Positions 29,669-44,535 of a stretch of DNA of 64,000 bases are shown piece by piece. A program made the translations under genes and the position numbers. The notes under the pieces were generated by a model, which was not told the origin of the DNA, ran no database searches, and saw nothing but the letters and a program-made list of their open reading frames with translations. Each line of letters starts with the position of its first letter. Position 1 is the first letter of the stretch. The stretch is from Scylla paramamosain (taxonomy: Eukaryota; Arthropoda; Malacostraca; Decapoda; Portunidae): assembly GCF_035594125.1 (NCBI RefSeq), contig NC_087186.1:2081228-2145227 (forward strand). The letters are read 5' to 3'.

Positions 29669-30235
29669 CAGAAGTAATTGTAATAATAGTAGTAGTAGCA
29701 GTAATAGTTGTAGTAGTAGTAGTAGTAATATTAGTAGTAGTAATAGTAGATGAAGTAGTAGTGGTATTAATACTTATTATATTGGTGCATAATGGTCGGC
29801 CACACTAACCGACAGCTGTCCCCAACCGGTCTAAAATTATATAATGCAAAAAAGCTTAGATAGCTGTGATAACTAAGTAATGTGTACCTAACAGTGTAGT
29901 ACGGAAATGAAAATGTCAATGGAACTAGCGAAAAGGAGATTTAAGTGAAGTAAAAACATATAGATATACATACATAATGAGAAATAAAAAAAATAAAAAA
30001 ACGTGCAAAAAAATCAGAGGATGCAGCGTTCTTTACGGGCATAAAGTAAGAGTGGCCATCACGAGGAAAACGGAATCAAGATCAAGCAAGAATTATCTTT
30101 GCAAGCAGAGACAGGTGAGTAGGAAGGATTTAAAACGAGAAAGGTTGCAAATCAAAGATGGCAGCTAGTAATTTTAGCTGGCATTACATGTTCTGTTGCT
30201 GATTTACCGAAGGTTGACACCATATGTACGTACTT
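28881..30235. other. Unassigned region with a (TAG)n/(TAGTAG)n array
   Basis: No supported gene. 29630-29762 is an impure TAG-type trinucleotide array whose frames give poly-Ser or poly-Val artefacts. The flanks have no recognised element sequence. The stretch 29970-30170 has a short basic frame without a known domain. Confidence 0.5.
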
Positions 30236-30657
30236 CCCCAGACATGTGAAGCATACTTCATACATGGACGGATAATGCCCTTACGTGGAGGAATTGAGTT
30301 TTTGAGGCATTGAACAATACCAAGTTTGCTCTGCCCCAATCAGAAATTTTAGAAAGATCAGAAGTCAAGCGTTCTGTGGCTTCCCTGCGTGAAATGTTTA
30401 CTTCCTGAAGGGTTGGACGTCTATGAAAAGACATGGAAAAGTGCAGGGTGGTATCATCAGCGTAGGAGTGGATAGGACAAGAAGTTTGGTCTAGAATATC
30501 ATTAATGAATAATAAGAAGAGAGTGGGTGACAGGACAGAACCCTGAGGAACACCACTGTTAATAGATTTACGAGAACAGTGACCGTCTACCACAGCAGCA
30601 ATAGAACGGTCAGAAAGGAAACTTGAGATGAAGTCACAGAGAGAAGGATAGAAGCCG
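30236..30657 (-). mobile_element. Family J reverse-transcriptase fragment, head-to-head with next copy
   Basis: The frame 30258-30593 (minus) holds [19 protein letters not shown] and the segment to ASKTQFLH. Between 30283 and 30286 an internal deletion joins the C-terminal region ([12 protein letters not shown]) to LHV.... At 30657 the copy meets a plus-strand copy at a clean switch of strand. Confidence 0.85.
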
Positions 30658-33078
30658 TATTCCTGACCGTCTTGGAGATACGCCCAACATTCTTGACCTT
30701 TTCCTGACCTCTAATCCTTCTGCTTATGCTGTCACCCTTTCTTCTCCGTTGGGCTCCTCCGATCACAATCTCATATCTTTATCTTGTCCTATCACTCCAA
30801 TCCCTCCTCAGGATCCCCCTAAGCGAAGGTGCCTCTGGCGTTTTGCCTCTGCTAGTTGGGGGGACCTGAGGCGGTATTTTGCTGATTTTCCTTGGAATGA
30901 CTACTGCTTCCGTGTCAGAGACCCGTCTTTATGTGCTGAGCGCATAACAGAGGTGATAGTGTCTGGCATGGAGGCGTACATTCCTCACTCTTTTTCTCGT
31001 CCTAAACCTTCTAAACCTTGGTTTAACACAGCTTGTTCTCGTGCTATACATGATAGAGAGGTGGCCCACAAAAGGTACTTAAGCCTTCCTTCACCAGAAT
31101 CTCATGCACTTTATATTTCTGCCCGGAACCATGCCAAGTCTGTTCTCCAACTAGCCAAAAACTCCTTCATTAACAGAAAATGTCAAAACCTTTCAAGATC
31201 TAACTCCCCTCGTGATTTCTGGCATCTAGCCAAAAATATCTCCAATAACTTTGCTTCTTCTTCTTTCCCTCCTCTACTTCAACCAGATGGCACCACTGCT
31301 ATCACATCTATTTCTAAAGCTGAACTCTTTGCTCAAACCTTTGCTAAAAACTCTACCTTGGACGATTCTGGGCTTGTTCCTCCCTCTCCTCCACCCTCTG
31401 ACTACTTCATGCCTCGTATTAAAATTCTTCGTAATGATGTTTTCCATGCCCTCGCTGGCCTAAACCCTCGGAAGGCTTATGGACCTGATGGGGTCCCTCC
31501 TATTGTTCTCCGAAACTGTGCCTCCGTGCTTGCACCTTGCCTAGTCAAACTCTTTCAGCTCTGTCTGTCAACATCTACCTTTCCTTCTTGCTGGAAGTTT
31601 GCCTACATTCAACCTGTTCCTAAAAAGGGTGACCGCTCTAATCCCTCAAACTACCGTCCTATTGCTTTAATTTCCTGCTTATCTAAAGTTTTTGAATCCA
31701 TCCTCAACAGGAAGATTCTTAAACATCTATCAGTTCACAACCTTCTATCTGATCGCCAGTATGGGTTCCGTCAAGGCCGCTCTACTGGTGATCTTCTGGC
31801 TTTCCTTACTGAGTCTTGGTCATCCTCTTTTAGAGACTTTGGTGAAACTTTTGCTGTTGCCTTGGACATATCAAAAGCCTTTGATAGAGTCTGGCACAAA
31901 GCTTTGATTTCCAAACTACCCTCCTACGGTTTCTATCCTTCTCTCTGTAACTTCATCTCAAGTTTCCTTTCTGACCGTTCTATTGCTGCTGTGGTAGACG
32001 GTCACTGTTCTTCTCCTAAATCTATTAACAGTGGTGTTCCTCAGGGTTCTGTCCTGTCACCCACTCTCTTCTTATTATTCATTAATGATCTTCTAAACCA
32101 AACTTCTTGTCCTATCCACTCCTATGCTGATGATACCACCCTGCACTTTTCCACGTCTTTTCATAGACGTCCAACCCTTCAGGAGGTAAACATATCACGC
32201 AGGGAAGCCACAGAACGCCTGACTTCTGATCTTTCTAAAATTTCTGATTGGGGCAGAGCAAACTTGGTATTGTTCAATGCCTCAAAAACTCAATTCCTCC
32301 ATCTATCAACTCGACACAATCTTCCAGACAACTATCCCCTCTTCTTCAATGACACTCAACTGTCCCCCTCTTCTACACTGAACATCCTCGGTCTGTCCTT
32401 TACTTATAATCTGAACTGGAAACTTCACATCTCATCTCTAGCTAAAACAGCTTCTATGAAGTTAGGTGTTCTGAGACGTCTCCGCCAGTTTTTCTCACCC
32501 CCCCAGCTGCTAACTCTGTACAAGGGCCTTATCCGTCCATGTATGGAGTATGCTTCACATGTCTGGGGGGGTTCCACTCATACTGCTGTTCTAGACAGGG
32601 TGGAATCAAAAGCTTTTCGTCTCATCAACTCCTCTCCTCTAACTGACTGTCTTCAGCCTCTCTCTCACCGCCGCAATGTTGCATCTCTTGCTGTCTTCTA
32701 CCGCTATTTTCATGCCAACTGCTCTTCTGATCTTGCTAACTGCATGCCTCCCCTCCTTCCGCGGCCTCGCTGCACAAGACTTTCTTCTTTCTCTCACTCC
32801 TATTCTGTCCACCTCTCTAACGCAAGAGTTAACCAGTATTCTCAATCATTCATCCCTTTCTCTGGTAAACTCTGGAACTCCTTGCCTGCTTCTGTATTTC
32901 CACCTTCCTATGACTTGAATTCCTTCAAGAGGGAGGTTTCAAGACACTTATCCACCAATTTTTGACCACTGCTTTGACCCTTTTAGGGACTGGCATTTCA
33001 GTGGGCATTTTTTTTTATTAGATTTTTGTTGCCCTTGGCCAGTATCCTTCCTACATAAAAAAAAAAAAAAAAAAAAAA
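30658..33078 (+). mobile_element. Family J copy with intact frame and poly(A) tail, 5' truncated
   Basis: The best-preserved copy. It starts within the endonuclease ([10 protein letters not shown]) at the strand-switch junction and continues without a stop to 32965. About 90 bp of 3' UTR ending in CCTTCCTACAT follow, then 22 A (33057-33078). No AATAAA precedes the tail, as in many non-LTR elements. The intact frame and tail suggest a recent insertion. Confidence 0.92.
30659..32965 (+). CDS. Family J polyprotein fragment: endonuclease C-terminus, linker, reverse transcriptase
   Basis: The frame is open from 30659. The first Met (30749) is an internal residue, so the protein is 5' truncated rather than starting there. 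From that Met (738 codons): SSDHN near residues 3-7 is the last endonuclease motif. A linker of about 200 residues with [19 protein letters not shown] follows. The reverse transcriptase has GPDGVPP near 247, [12 protein letters not shown] (motif A, catalytic Asp) near 370, [12 protein letters not shown] (motif B) near 427 and YADD (motif C) near 458. A thumb/C-terminal domain ends with [14 protein letters not shown]. No RNase H is present. All RT catalytic residues are present, but without the N-terminal endonuclease the protein could not act as the full enzyme. The nearest described relatives are jockey-superfamily RTs. Confidence 0.9.
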   Translation: MPDRLGDTPNILDLFLTSNPSAYAVTLSSPLGSSDHNLISLSCPITPIPPQDPPKRRCLWRFASASWGDLRRYFADFPWNDYCFRVRDPSLCAERITEVIVSGMEAYIPHSFSRPKPSKPWFNTACSRAIHDREVAHKRYLSLPSPESHALYISARNHAKSVLQLAKNSFINRKCQNLSRSNSPRDFWHLAKNISNNFASSSFPPLLQPDGTTAITSISKAELFAQTFAKNSTLDDSGLVPPSPPPSDYFMPRIKILRNDVFHALAGLNPRKAYGPDGVPPIVLRNCASVLAPCLVKLFQLCLSTSTFPSCWKFAYIQPVPKKGDRSNPSNYRPIALISCLSKVFESILNRKILKHLSVHNLLSDRQYGFRQGRSTGDLLAFLTESWSSSFRDFGETFAVALDISKAFDRVWHKALISKLPSYGFYPSLCNFISSFLSDRSIAAVVDGHCSSPKSINSGVPQGSVLSPTLFLLFINDLLNQTSCPIHSYADDTTLHFSTSFHRRPTLQEVNISRREATERLTSDLSKISDWGRANLVLFNASKTQFLHLSTRHNLPDNYPLFFNDTQLSPSSTLNILGLSFTYNLNWKLHISSLAKTASMKLGVLRRLRQFFSPPQLLTLYKGLIRPCMEYASHVWGGSTHTAVLDRVESKAFRLINSSPLTDCLQPLSHRRNVASLAVFYRYFHANCSSDLANCMPPLLPRPRCTRLSSFSHSYSVHLSNARVNQYSQSFIPFSGKLWNSLPASVFPPSYDLNSFKREVSRHLSTNF

Positions 33079-33619
33079 GGAAGGTAGTTTGGAAATCAAA
33101 GCTTTGTGCCAGACTCTATCAAAAGCTTTGGATATGTCCAAAGCTAAAACAAAAGTTTCACCAAAATCTCTTAGAGAGGATGACCAAGACTCAGTAAGGA
33201 AAGCCAGATCACCATTAGAGCGGCCTTGACGGAACCCATACTGGCGATCAGATAGAAAGTTGTGAAGTGATAGATGTTTAAGAATCTTCCTGCTGAGGAT
33301 AGATTAAAAAACTTTAGATAGGCCGGAAATTAAAGCAATAGGACGGTAGTTTGAGGGATTAGAACGGTCACCCTGTTTAGGAACATGCTGAATGTAGGAA
33401 AATTTCCAGCAAGAAGGAAAGGTAGATGTTGACAGACAGAGCTGAAAGAGTTTGAATAGGTCCATATCAGGTCCATAAGCCTTCCGAGGGTTTAGGCCAG
33501 CGAGGGCATGGAAAACATCATTGCGAAGAATTTTTATAGGTAGCATGAAGTAATGAAAGGGTGGAGGAGAGGGAGGAACAAGCCCAGAATCGTCTAAGGT
33601 AGAGTTTTTACCAAAGATC
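33079..33619 (-). mobile_element. Family J fragment (RT N-terminal half and linker)
   Basis: A minus-strand fragment truncated at both ends. It begins within motif A ([11 protein letters not shown] equivalent) directly beside the poly(A) tail of the plus-strand copy. It ends at [15 protein letters not shown] linker sequence, where the T tract of the next copy begins. A deletion removes part of GVPPIVL... near 33460. Confidence 0.8.
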
Positions 33620-36600
33620 TTTTTTTTTTTTTTATGTAGGAAGGATACTGGCCAAGGGCAACAAAAATCTAATAAAAAAAAACGCCCACTGAAATGCCAG
33701 TCCCATAAAAGGGTCAAAGCAGTGGTCAAAAATTGGTGGATAAGTGTCTTGAAACCTCCCTCTTGAAGGAATTCAAGTCATAGGAAGGTGGAAATACAGA
33801 AGAAGGCAGGGAGTTCCAGAGTTTACCAGAGAAAGGGATGAATGATTGAGAATACTGGTTAACTCTTGCGTTAGAGAGGTGGACAGAATAGGGGTGAGAG
33901 AAAGAAGAAAGTCTTGTGCAGCGAGGCCGCGGAAGGAGGGGAGGCATGCAGTTAGCAAGATCAGAAGAGCAGTTGGCATGAAAATAGCGGTAGAAGACAG
34001 CTAGATATGCAACATTGCGGCGGTGAGAGGGGGGCTGAAGACAGTCAGTTAGAGGAGAGGAGTTGATGAGACGAAAAGCTTTTGATTCCACCCTGTCTAG
34101 AAGAGCAGTATGAGTGGAACCCCCCCAGACATGTGAAGCATACTCCATACATGGACGGATAAGGCCCTTGTACAGAGTTAGCAGCTGGGGGGGGTGAGAA
34201 AAACTGGCGGAGACGTCCCAGAACACCAAACTTCATAGAAGCTGTTTTAGCTAGAGAGATGTGAAGTTTCCAGTTCAGATTATAAGTAAAGGACAGACCG
34301 AGGATGTTCAGTGTAGAAGAGGGGGACAGTTGAGTGTCATTGAAGAAGAGGGGATAGTTGTCTGGAAGGTTGTGTCGAGTTGATAGATGGAGGAATTGAG
34401 TTTTTCAGGCATTGAACAATACCAAGTTTGCTCTGCCCCAATCAGAAATTTTAGAAAGATCAGAAGTCAGGCGTTCTGTGGCTTCCCTGCGTGCAAGACT
34501 CTATCAAAGGCTTTTGATATGTCCAAGGCAACAGCAAAAGTTTCACCAAAGTCTGTAAAAGAGGATGACCAAGACTCAGTAAGGAAAGCCAGAAGATCAC
34601 CAGTAGAGCGGCCTTGACGGAACCCATACTGGCGATCAGATAGAAGGTTGTGAACTGATAGATGTTTAAGAATCTTCCTGTTGAGGATAGATTCAAAAAC
34701 TTTAGATAAGCAGGAAATTAAAGCAATAGGACGGTAGTTTGAGGGATTAGAGCGGTCACCCTTTTTAGGAACAGGTTGAATGAAGGCAAACTTCCAGCAA
34801 GAAGGAAAGGTAGATGTTGACAGACAGAGCTGAAAGAGTTTGACTAGGCAAGGTGCAAGCACGGAGGCACAGTTTCGGAGAACAATAGGAGGGACCCCAT
34901 CAGGTCCATAAGCCTTCCGAGGGTTTAGACCAGCGAGGGCATGGAAAACATCATTACGAAGAATTTTAATACGTGGCATGAAGTAGTCAGAGGGTGGAGG
35001 AGAGGGAGGAACAAGCCCAGAATCGTCCAGGGTAGAGTTTTTAGCAAAGGTTTGAGCAAAGAGTTCAGTTTTAAAAATAGATGTGATAGCAGTGGTGCCA
35101 TCTGGTTGAAGTAGAGGAGGGAAAGAAGAAGAAGCAAAGTTATTGGAGATATTTTTGGCTAGATGCCAGAAATCACGAGGGAAGTTAGATCTTGAAAGGT
35201 TTTGACATTTTCTGTTAATGAAGGAGTTTTTGGCTAGTTGGACAACAGACTTGGCATGGTTCCGGGCAGAAATATAAAGTGCATGAGATTCTGGTGATGG
35301 AAGGCTTAAGTACCTTTTCTGGGCCACCTCTCTATCATGTATAGCACGAGAACAATCTGTGTTAAACCAAGGTTTAGAAGGTTTAGGACGAGAAAAAGAG
35401 TGAGGAATGTATGCCTCCATGCCAGACACTATCACCTCTGTTATGCGCTCAGCACACAAAGACGGGTCTCTGACACGGAAGCAGTAGTCATTCCAAGGAA
35501 AATCAGCAAAATACCTCCTCAGGTCACCCCAACTAGCAGAGGCAAAACGCCAGAGGCACCTTCGCTTAGGGGGATCCTGAGGAGGGATTGGAGTAATAGG
35601 ACAAGATAAAGATATGAGATTGTCATCGGAGGAGCCCAACGGAGAAGAAAGGGTGACAGCATAAGCAGAAGGATTAGAGGTCAGGAAAAAGTCAAGAATG
35701 TTGGGCGTATCTCCAAGACGGTCAGGAATACGAGTAGGGTGTTGCACCAATTGCTCTAGGTCATGGAGGATAGCAAAGTTGTAGGCTAGTTCACCAGGAT
35801 GGTCAGTGAAGGGAGAGGAAAGCCAAAGCTGGTGGTGAACATTGAAGTCTCCAAGAATGGAGATCTCTGCAAAAGGGAAGAGGGTCAGAATGTGCTCCAC
35901 TTTGGAAGTTAAGTAGTCAAAGAATTTCTTATAGTCAGAGGAGTTAAGAGAGAGGTATACAGCACAGATAAATTTAGTATGAGAATGACTCTGTAGTCGT
36001 AGCCAGATAGTGGAAAACTCGGAAGATTCAAGAGCGTGGGCACGAGAGCAGGTTAAGTCATTGCGCACATAAACGCAGCATCCAGCTTTGGAACGAAAAT
36101 GAGGATAGAGAAAGTAGGAGGGAACAGAAAAGGGGCTAATGTCAATTGCCTCAGACACCTGAGTTTCAGTGAGGAAAAGAAGATGAGGTTTAGAAGAGGA
36201 GAGGTGGTGTTCTACAGATTGAAAATTAGATCTTAGACCGCGAATGTTGCAGAAGTTAATGAAGAAAAGGTTGAGGGGGGTGTCAAGACACTTAGGGTCG
36301 TCGACGGAAAAGCAGTCCGACCTAGGGACATTTATGGTCCCCTTCCCAGATGGGGACTCCGAGGCTGGTGTAGGAGTCGCCATAATTTTAAAATTTTTGA
36401 GTGAAGGGTGTGTGTATTATTAGGTGCTTGTAGTTTTGTGTGGAGGAAGAGAGTTGTCTTTAGAGGGCAGGCTGTGACTACCCCCTTGTGTTGTGAGACA
36501 CAAAGGGAAACGTCCAGTGAGGTCACAGCTGGGTTTAATGATAAGTTCACAGCACCCCCTGAACAGTGCTTTAGACCTCACTGGGAGTAATTATCGTTTC

Positions 36601-36621
36601 GGCAGGTGTCTACTGCCTCCT
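33620..36621 (-). mobile_element. Family J copy with both termini and one internal RT deletion
   Basis: A minus-strand copy from T tract and 3' end (33620) to the 5' terminus AGGAGGCAGTAGACACCTGC (about 36602-36621). About 3.0 kb long. A deletion at about 34494 joins RT residues before REATERL to motif A sequence, removing motifs B and C. Adding back the missing part as seen in 30658-33078 gives a full element near 3.4 kb. The C-terminal frame is 33726-34229. The leader is 36384-36621. Confidence 0.9.
34467..36383 (-). CDS. Family J endonuclease, linker and partial reverse transcriptase
   Basis: 638 codons. The Met at 36383 is preceded by the ~240 bp leader and followed by [15 protein letters not shown], so it is the likely true start of the family's single large frame. 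The apurinic-type endonuclease shows [10 protein letters not shown] (about 47-56), [11 protein letters not shown] (about 72-82, catalytic Glu), ILGDFNVHH (about 173-181) and SSDDN (about 254-258). The last motif is SSDHN in other copies, so the catalytic His reads Asp here. The linker and RT up to motif A follow. The last residues (LHAGKPQNA) come from a deletion junction read out of frame. The frame is long but the protein is almost surely dead. Confidence 0.85.
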   Translation of the reverse strand: MATPTPASESPSGKGTINVPRSDCFSVDDPKCLDTPLNLFFINFCNIRGLRSNFQSVEHHLSSSKPHLLFLTETQVSEAIDISPFSVPSYFLYPHFRSKAGCCVYVRNDLTCSRAHALESSEFSTIWLRLQSHSHTKFICAVYLSLNSSDYKKFFDYLTSKVEHILTLFPFAEISILGDFNVHHQLWLSSPFTDHPGELAYNFAILHDLEQLVQHPTRIPDRLGDTPNILDFFLTSNPSAYAVTLSSPLGSSDDNLISLSCPITPIPPQDPPKRRCLWRFASASWGDLRRYFADFPWNDYCFRVRDPSLCAERITEVIVSGMEAYIPHSFSRPKPSKPWFNTDCSRAIHDREVAQKRYLSLPSPESHALYISARNHAKSVVQLAKNSFINRKCQNLSRSNFPRDFWHLAKNISNNFASSSFPPLLQPDGTTAITSIFKTELFAQTFAKNSTLDDSGLVPPSPPPSDYFMPRIKILRNDVFHALAGLNPRKAYGPDGVPPIVLRNCASVLAPCLVKLFQLCLSTSTFPSCWKFAFIQPVPKKGDRSNPSNYRPIALISCLSKVFESILNRKILKHLSVHNLLSDRQYGFRQGRSTGDLLAFLTESWSSSFTDFGETFAVALDISKAFDRVLHAGKPQNA

Positions 36622-37682
36622 CCTGAGCGAAGAGTTCAGCTTTAGAAGTAGATGTGATAGCATTGATGCTGTCTGGCTGAAATAAAGGAGGGAAAGAAGA
36701 AGCAAAGTTATTGGAGATATTTTTGGCTACATACATGAAGTCACGAGAGGAGTTAGATCTTGAAAGATTTTGACACTTTCTGTTAATGAAGTAATTTTTT
36801 GGCTAATTAGAGAAAAAAATTTGGCATGGTTCCGGGCAGAACTATAAATCCATGAGATTCTGGTGATGGAAGGCTTAAATACCTTTTGTGGGCCACCTTT
36901 CTATCATGTATAGCACGAAAACAAGCTGTGTTAAACCAAGGTTTGGAAGGTTTAGGTCGAGAAAAAGAGTGGGGAATGTACGCCTCCATGCCAGACACTA
37001 TCACCTCTATTATGTGCTCAGTACACAAAGATGGGTCACTGACATTGAAGCAGTAGTCATTCCAGGGAAAATCAGTAAAGTACCTCCTCAGGTCCCCCCA
37101 ACTATCAGAAGCAAAACGCCAGAGGCACCTTCGCTTAGGGGGATCCTGAGGAGGGATTGGAGCGATAGAACAAGATACAGATATGAGATTGTGATCAGAG
37201 GACCCCAACAGAGAAGAAAGGGTGACAGCGTAAGCAGAAGGATTAGAGGTCAGGAAAAAGTCAAGAATGTTGGGCCTATCTCCAAGACGGTCAGGAATAC
37301 GAGCAGGGTGTTGCACCAATTGCTCTAGGCCGTGGAGGATAGCAAAGTTGAAGACTAGTTCACCAGAATGGTCAGTGAAGGGAAAGGAAAGCCAAAGCTG
37401 GTGGTGAACATTGAAGTCTTCAAGAATGGAGATCTCTGCAAAAGGGAAGAGGGTCAGAATATGCTCCACTTTGGAAGTTAAGTAGTCAAAGAATTTCTTA
37501 TAGTGAGAGGAGTTAGGTGAGAGGTCTACAGCACAGATAAATTTAGTTTTGAGAGTGACTGTAGTCGTAGCCAGATGGTGGAAAACTCGGAAGATTCAAG
37601 AGCGTGGGCACGAGAGCAGGTTAAGTCATTGCGCACATAAACGTAACTATCGGTTCGGCAGGTGTCTACTGCTTCCTCCTGT

Positions 37683-37687
<5 letters not shown>
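36622..37687 (-). mobile_element. Family J copy with 5' terminus and internal endonuclease deletion
   Basis: A minus-strand copy truncated 3' in the linker (FAQTFA equivalent, 36622). It keeps linker and most of the endonuclease: frame 36807-37469 has [11 protein letters not shown] (G-D-F-N reads E-D-F-N) and SSDHN. At about 37643 it jumps from the [11 protein letters not shown] region into the 5' terminus (GTTCGGCAGGTGTCTACTGC on the plus strand), losing the endonuclease N-terminus. The 5' end meets (TA)n at 37687. Confidence 0.85.
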
Positions 37688-38686
<999 letters not shown>

Positions 38687-38900
38687 TCAAATATGAAAAA
38701 GCGGAAAGAACATTGGTAGAATCATTAAAAAATGCAAAAGAGTAAAAATCATTCTTAAAGCAAGGATAATTATAGAAAGCCTTGCCGTCAAAAAAAAAAA
38801 AAAAAAAAAAAAAACCGGGTAGGCTACCGGCTCGATATAATAAAGGAAGGGTAACAGCAAATATGAGTCCACCTTTGGATTTCGATCCGTCTGCAAAAAA

Positions 38901-39723
<823 letters not shown>

Positions 39724-39765
39724 AGCAAAATGCACAAAATCTGAAAAAAAAATAACTACATTTCC

Positions 39766-41154
39766 TTGTAGCTGAAAGTTTGCCTGCATTCAGCCTGTTT
39801 CTAAAAATGGTGACATTTCTAATCTCTTAAACTACAGTCTCATTGCTTTAATATTATGCCTATCGAATGTTTTTGAATCTATCTTCAATAACAAGATTTT
39901 TAAATATCCATCACTTCACAGCCTTCTATATGATCGCTAGTATTGGTTCTGTCAAGGCCACTTTACTGGTGATCTTCTGGCTTTCTTTACAGAGTCTTAG
40001 TTATCCTCTTTTAGAGATTTTGGTGAAACATTTGATGTTGCCTTAGACATATGAAAAGCTTTTGATAGAATCTGGCACAAAGCTTTCATTTCCAAACTAC
40101 CCTTTAACGTCTTCTATCCTTCTCTCTTTAACTTTATCTCAAATTTCCTACCTGACTGATTTATAACTGTTGTGGTAGATGGTCACTGTTCTTTTTCTAC
40201 ATCTAAGTGGAGTTCCTAAGGGTTCTGTTCTGTCACCCACTCTCTTCCTAATATTCATAAATCATCTTCTAAACCAAACTTCTTTTCCCATTCATTCCTA
40301 AGCTGAGGATATCACACTGCACTATTCCATCTCTTTTAATAGAAGGCACACAGGGAAGCCACAGAACGCCTGACATCAGATCATTCAGATCAAAAGTTTC
40401 TGATTGGGGCAGAGCAAACTCAGTATTGTTGAATGCCTCAAAAACTCAATTCCTCCACCTATCAACTCGACACTACCTTCCATACAACTATCCCCTCTTC
40501 TTCAATGACACAACTCACAACTCTCCCTCTTCTACAATGAATATCCTCGGTCTGTCCTTTACTTATAATCTAAAGTGGAAATTTCATATCTCATGTCTAG
40601 TTAAAACAGCATCTATGAAGTTGGGGTTATGAGTCATCTTCACCAGTTTTTCTCACCCCACCCAACTACTAACTCTTTATAGGGGCTTTATCCGCCCATG
40701 TATGGAGTATCCTACACTTGTATAGGGGAAGGGGGGTGGATTCCACTGAAACCGCTATTTTAAACAGGATGGAATAAAACTTTTTTGTCTTATTAACTCC
40801 TCTCCTCTGACAGTCTTCAGCTTCTTTCTTATCATGGCAATGTTGCATTTCTTGCTTTCTACTATCGATATTTTTATGCTAACTACTCTTCTGATTTTTC
40901 TAACTGCATGCATCTCTTCCTCCCGCTGCTTCTTTCTTCTTTTTCCCATCCTTATTCTGTCCATTACTGTACTGCAAGAGTAAACCAGTATTTTCAATCA
41001 TTCATCCCTTTGTCTGGTAAACTCTGGAACTCCCTGCTTTCTTTATTTTCTCCTTCCTATTACTTGAACTCTTTTAAGAAGGAGGTTTCAAAACACGTAT
41101 CCTTCAATTTTCGATGATCCTCTTGACGTTTCCTTTAGAACTAGGCGCTGAAGT

Positions 41155-41158
<4 letters not shown>
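39766..41158 (+). mobile_element. Family J copy, old and strongly decayed
   Basis: A plus-strand copy from the RT N-terminal region ([17 protein letters not shown], about 39776) to the C-terminal end ([15 protein letters not shown], to 41117). Motif A reads CLRHMKSF-like with stops, and motif C is altered (SXAEDIT). Short frames are 40426-40632 and 40908-41117. The 3' UTR breaks off at GAAGTGGGA directly into (TA)n at 41159. Divergence from the other copies is much greater, so it represents an older wave. Confidence 0.8.

Positions 41159-41244
<86 letters not shown>
41159..41244. repeat. (TA)n microsatellite at a family J 3' end
   Basis: About 86 bp, starting exactly where the 3' UTR of the decayed copy stops. 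Confidence 0.95.
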
Positions 41245-41247
<3 letters not shown>

Positions 41248-41756
41248 ATGTGAATTCATCCAAAAATATGAAACTCTTTACTAACCCAAAAGGGGCATAG
41301 CAATGTTAGTAAAACAGCTATTTAGGATGAAAGTTAACACTGCTATAGTAATAAAAAAAAATAATAAAAAATAAATAAATAAAAAAAATGCAGTTAACAA
41401 AGTTAACATTTACCACCTCGGAAATGGGTGTACTTTCACTAGGACTGTCATACTCCTTCTCTAAGTTTAAAATTAATTTCGTGAACTATTTTCTCGCCTT
41501 TAAACTTTTTTAAATTTTTTGCCATATAAACACTAGAAATGGGGAAGTTTCATCAAAGATATTTCTTTAATAGTACAGTCATGCTTTCAAGATTTCATCA
41601 TAATTAAACGTTCTTTCCTCACACTACCATAAGCTCTCTATGACTCTATGACTGCCTCTCATTAAACGAAGATCAGATGACTCAATTATTATCACTAGAC
41701 CTGAGAAAAGATGGTGGCAGAGAGTTTATAAAAAAAATTAATAAATAAAAAAATAA
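41245..41756. other. Unassigned AT-rich sequence
   Basis: No frame, repeat end or RNA that I can support. It contains (AAATA)-like runs near 41350-41390. Confidence 0.5.
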
Positions 41757-43340
<1,584 letters not shown>

Positions 43341-43358
43341 CTAGGGCTGGGCGGGATC

Positions 43359-43560
43359 AGAGTACTGGACCTTAATCCCGCGGAACCGAGTAGAGTTGAC
43401 GGATCCGATTACTGATGGTGGTACTCGAATCCACTGACAGGAATACTACTCTCTCTGAGACGAATACTCATACGATTAGTCTTTTTTTTTTTTTCCCTTT
43501 AGCTTCGATATTCAGTATTGTACCGAAACCCACCTCGGTACCCTGGCCAGCCCGGTTCGT
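43359..43560. repeat. Left subterminal region of the hAT element
   Basis: It has short repeated words such as GAGTACTGGACC, GGATCCGATTACTGATGG and GTACTCGAATCC. They resemble the array at 48570-48780 on the opposite end. In hAT elements, subterminal repeats bind transposase. Confidence 0.5.
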
Positions 43561-44248
43561 TGTGTGTGCACGGTGGTGACGGCCATTATCTCCAGTGGCA
43601 AAGTGACCCGTAAATCACCTCTTTCTCCGCATGAATCACCTCGCCATCTGGCCTCGCTCCCGGTGTACTCGCCCTGGACTGCCAGCCACCCTTTGTTCCC
43701 CGCCAGGACGGTTAAACATTCTTTGCAATTTCCGTGTATTGTCCGTTATCCGTGTACAGACACCTACTGCGAGTTCGTGCCCTCTTTCCGGATCACTTGC
43801 CGAACCTCGAAAGAGTTCATGAAGGAGCATGAACTGCTTACAAATCTTTCAGGCGACTCAAATCGGAGTGCAGATCCACTCGCTGCTGCTGCGGGTGCCT
43901 CACTTCCCGTTGCCGCCGGCTTTGTCTGCCTGTCTGCCGCGTCCCCTCCCTGCCCCTCGTGCCACTTCCAATCAAGATCCAGCTCTCGACCCCGTGACTT
44001 ACGTGGCCAATCAGCGGCTGAGGAGCCCATCACGTGATCAGGGATGGAGGGAAACTTGTAGGAAGGAGGCGATAATGGCTGCCGTCACTACAATATGAAC
44101 GTTATTTGTACTTACCATCGTATTTATAACGAACTCGATATTACCATTGATGAGTATAAAACAGTTTTAGTCATACGTATGAAAATATCTTAGCGACGTA
44201 TATCAGAAATTTAGTGCTGCCATGCGCGTAACTTTTTTTTACGAACGC

Positions 44249-44316
44249 TGATTGGCCGGAGCTTAGCCGGCAAAAGGGTATATTATACTACCGCGCATAC
44301 CCACTCGCCCTTAGCT
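44249..44316 (+). promoter_or_regulatory. Candidate TATA promoter
   Basis: ATTGG (inverted CCAAT) at 44251 is followed by GGTATATTATAC at 44277-44288. TTAGCTCAACC lies about 30 bp downstream. Spacing fits a TATA-driven start, possibly for the hAT transposase about 1.7 kb away or for another transcript. There is no proof of use. Confidence 0.35.
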
Positions 44317-44535
44317 CAACCAGACTCGTCTCAGAGGGCTAAACAGCACTGCATCCCACCGAAGACACCACCGCTGGCTTTCTGGTTCTCACAAGCGTTG
44401 AGGCTAGAAGGTAAAACACGCACTCACCAGAGGGGAGAAATCCAGAGGATGGCGTCGGGTCTGATGGCCAAGGCAGCCCTTAGCTCACCCTGATTAGTCT
44501 CAGAGAGCTAAGCGGCACTGCATTCCAGCGAAGAC
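44307..44535 (+). repeat. Two 60-bp direct repeats with conserved stem-loop
   Basis: 44307-44366 and 44475-44535 share GCCCTTAGCTCA, GTCTCAGAG, GCTAA and CACTGCATYCCA-CGAAGAC in order. In the second, CTTAGCTC (44479) can pair with GAGCTAAG about 25 bases on. In the first, TTAGC pairs with GCTAA. The motif lies just after the candidate TATA box. Function unknown. Confidence 0.6.

Noticed and set aside
32639..32845. Minus-strand 68-codon frame opposite the family J RT
   Set aside because: Shadow of the real plus-strand frame; the same shadow recurs in every copy of the element.
43341..43348. Eight-base target-site duplication for the hAT element
   Set aside because: The flanking octamers share only about four positions, so a duplication cannot be claimed.
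43564..44037. 157-codon plus-strand frame as a host gene
   Set aside because: It lies in GC-rich sequence inside the hAT ends, with overlapping frames on both strands and no recognisable domain.
44307..44366. Possible tRNA or 5S rRNA gene because of TAGCTCA words
   Set aside because: No cloverleaf, no B box, and the 60-base unit does not match 5S layout.
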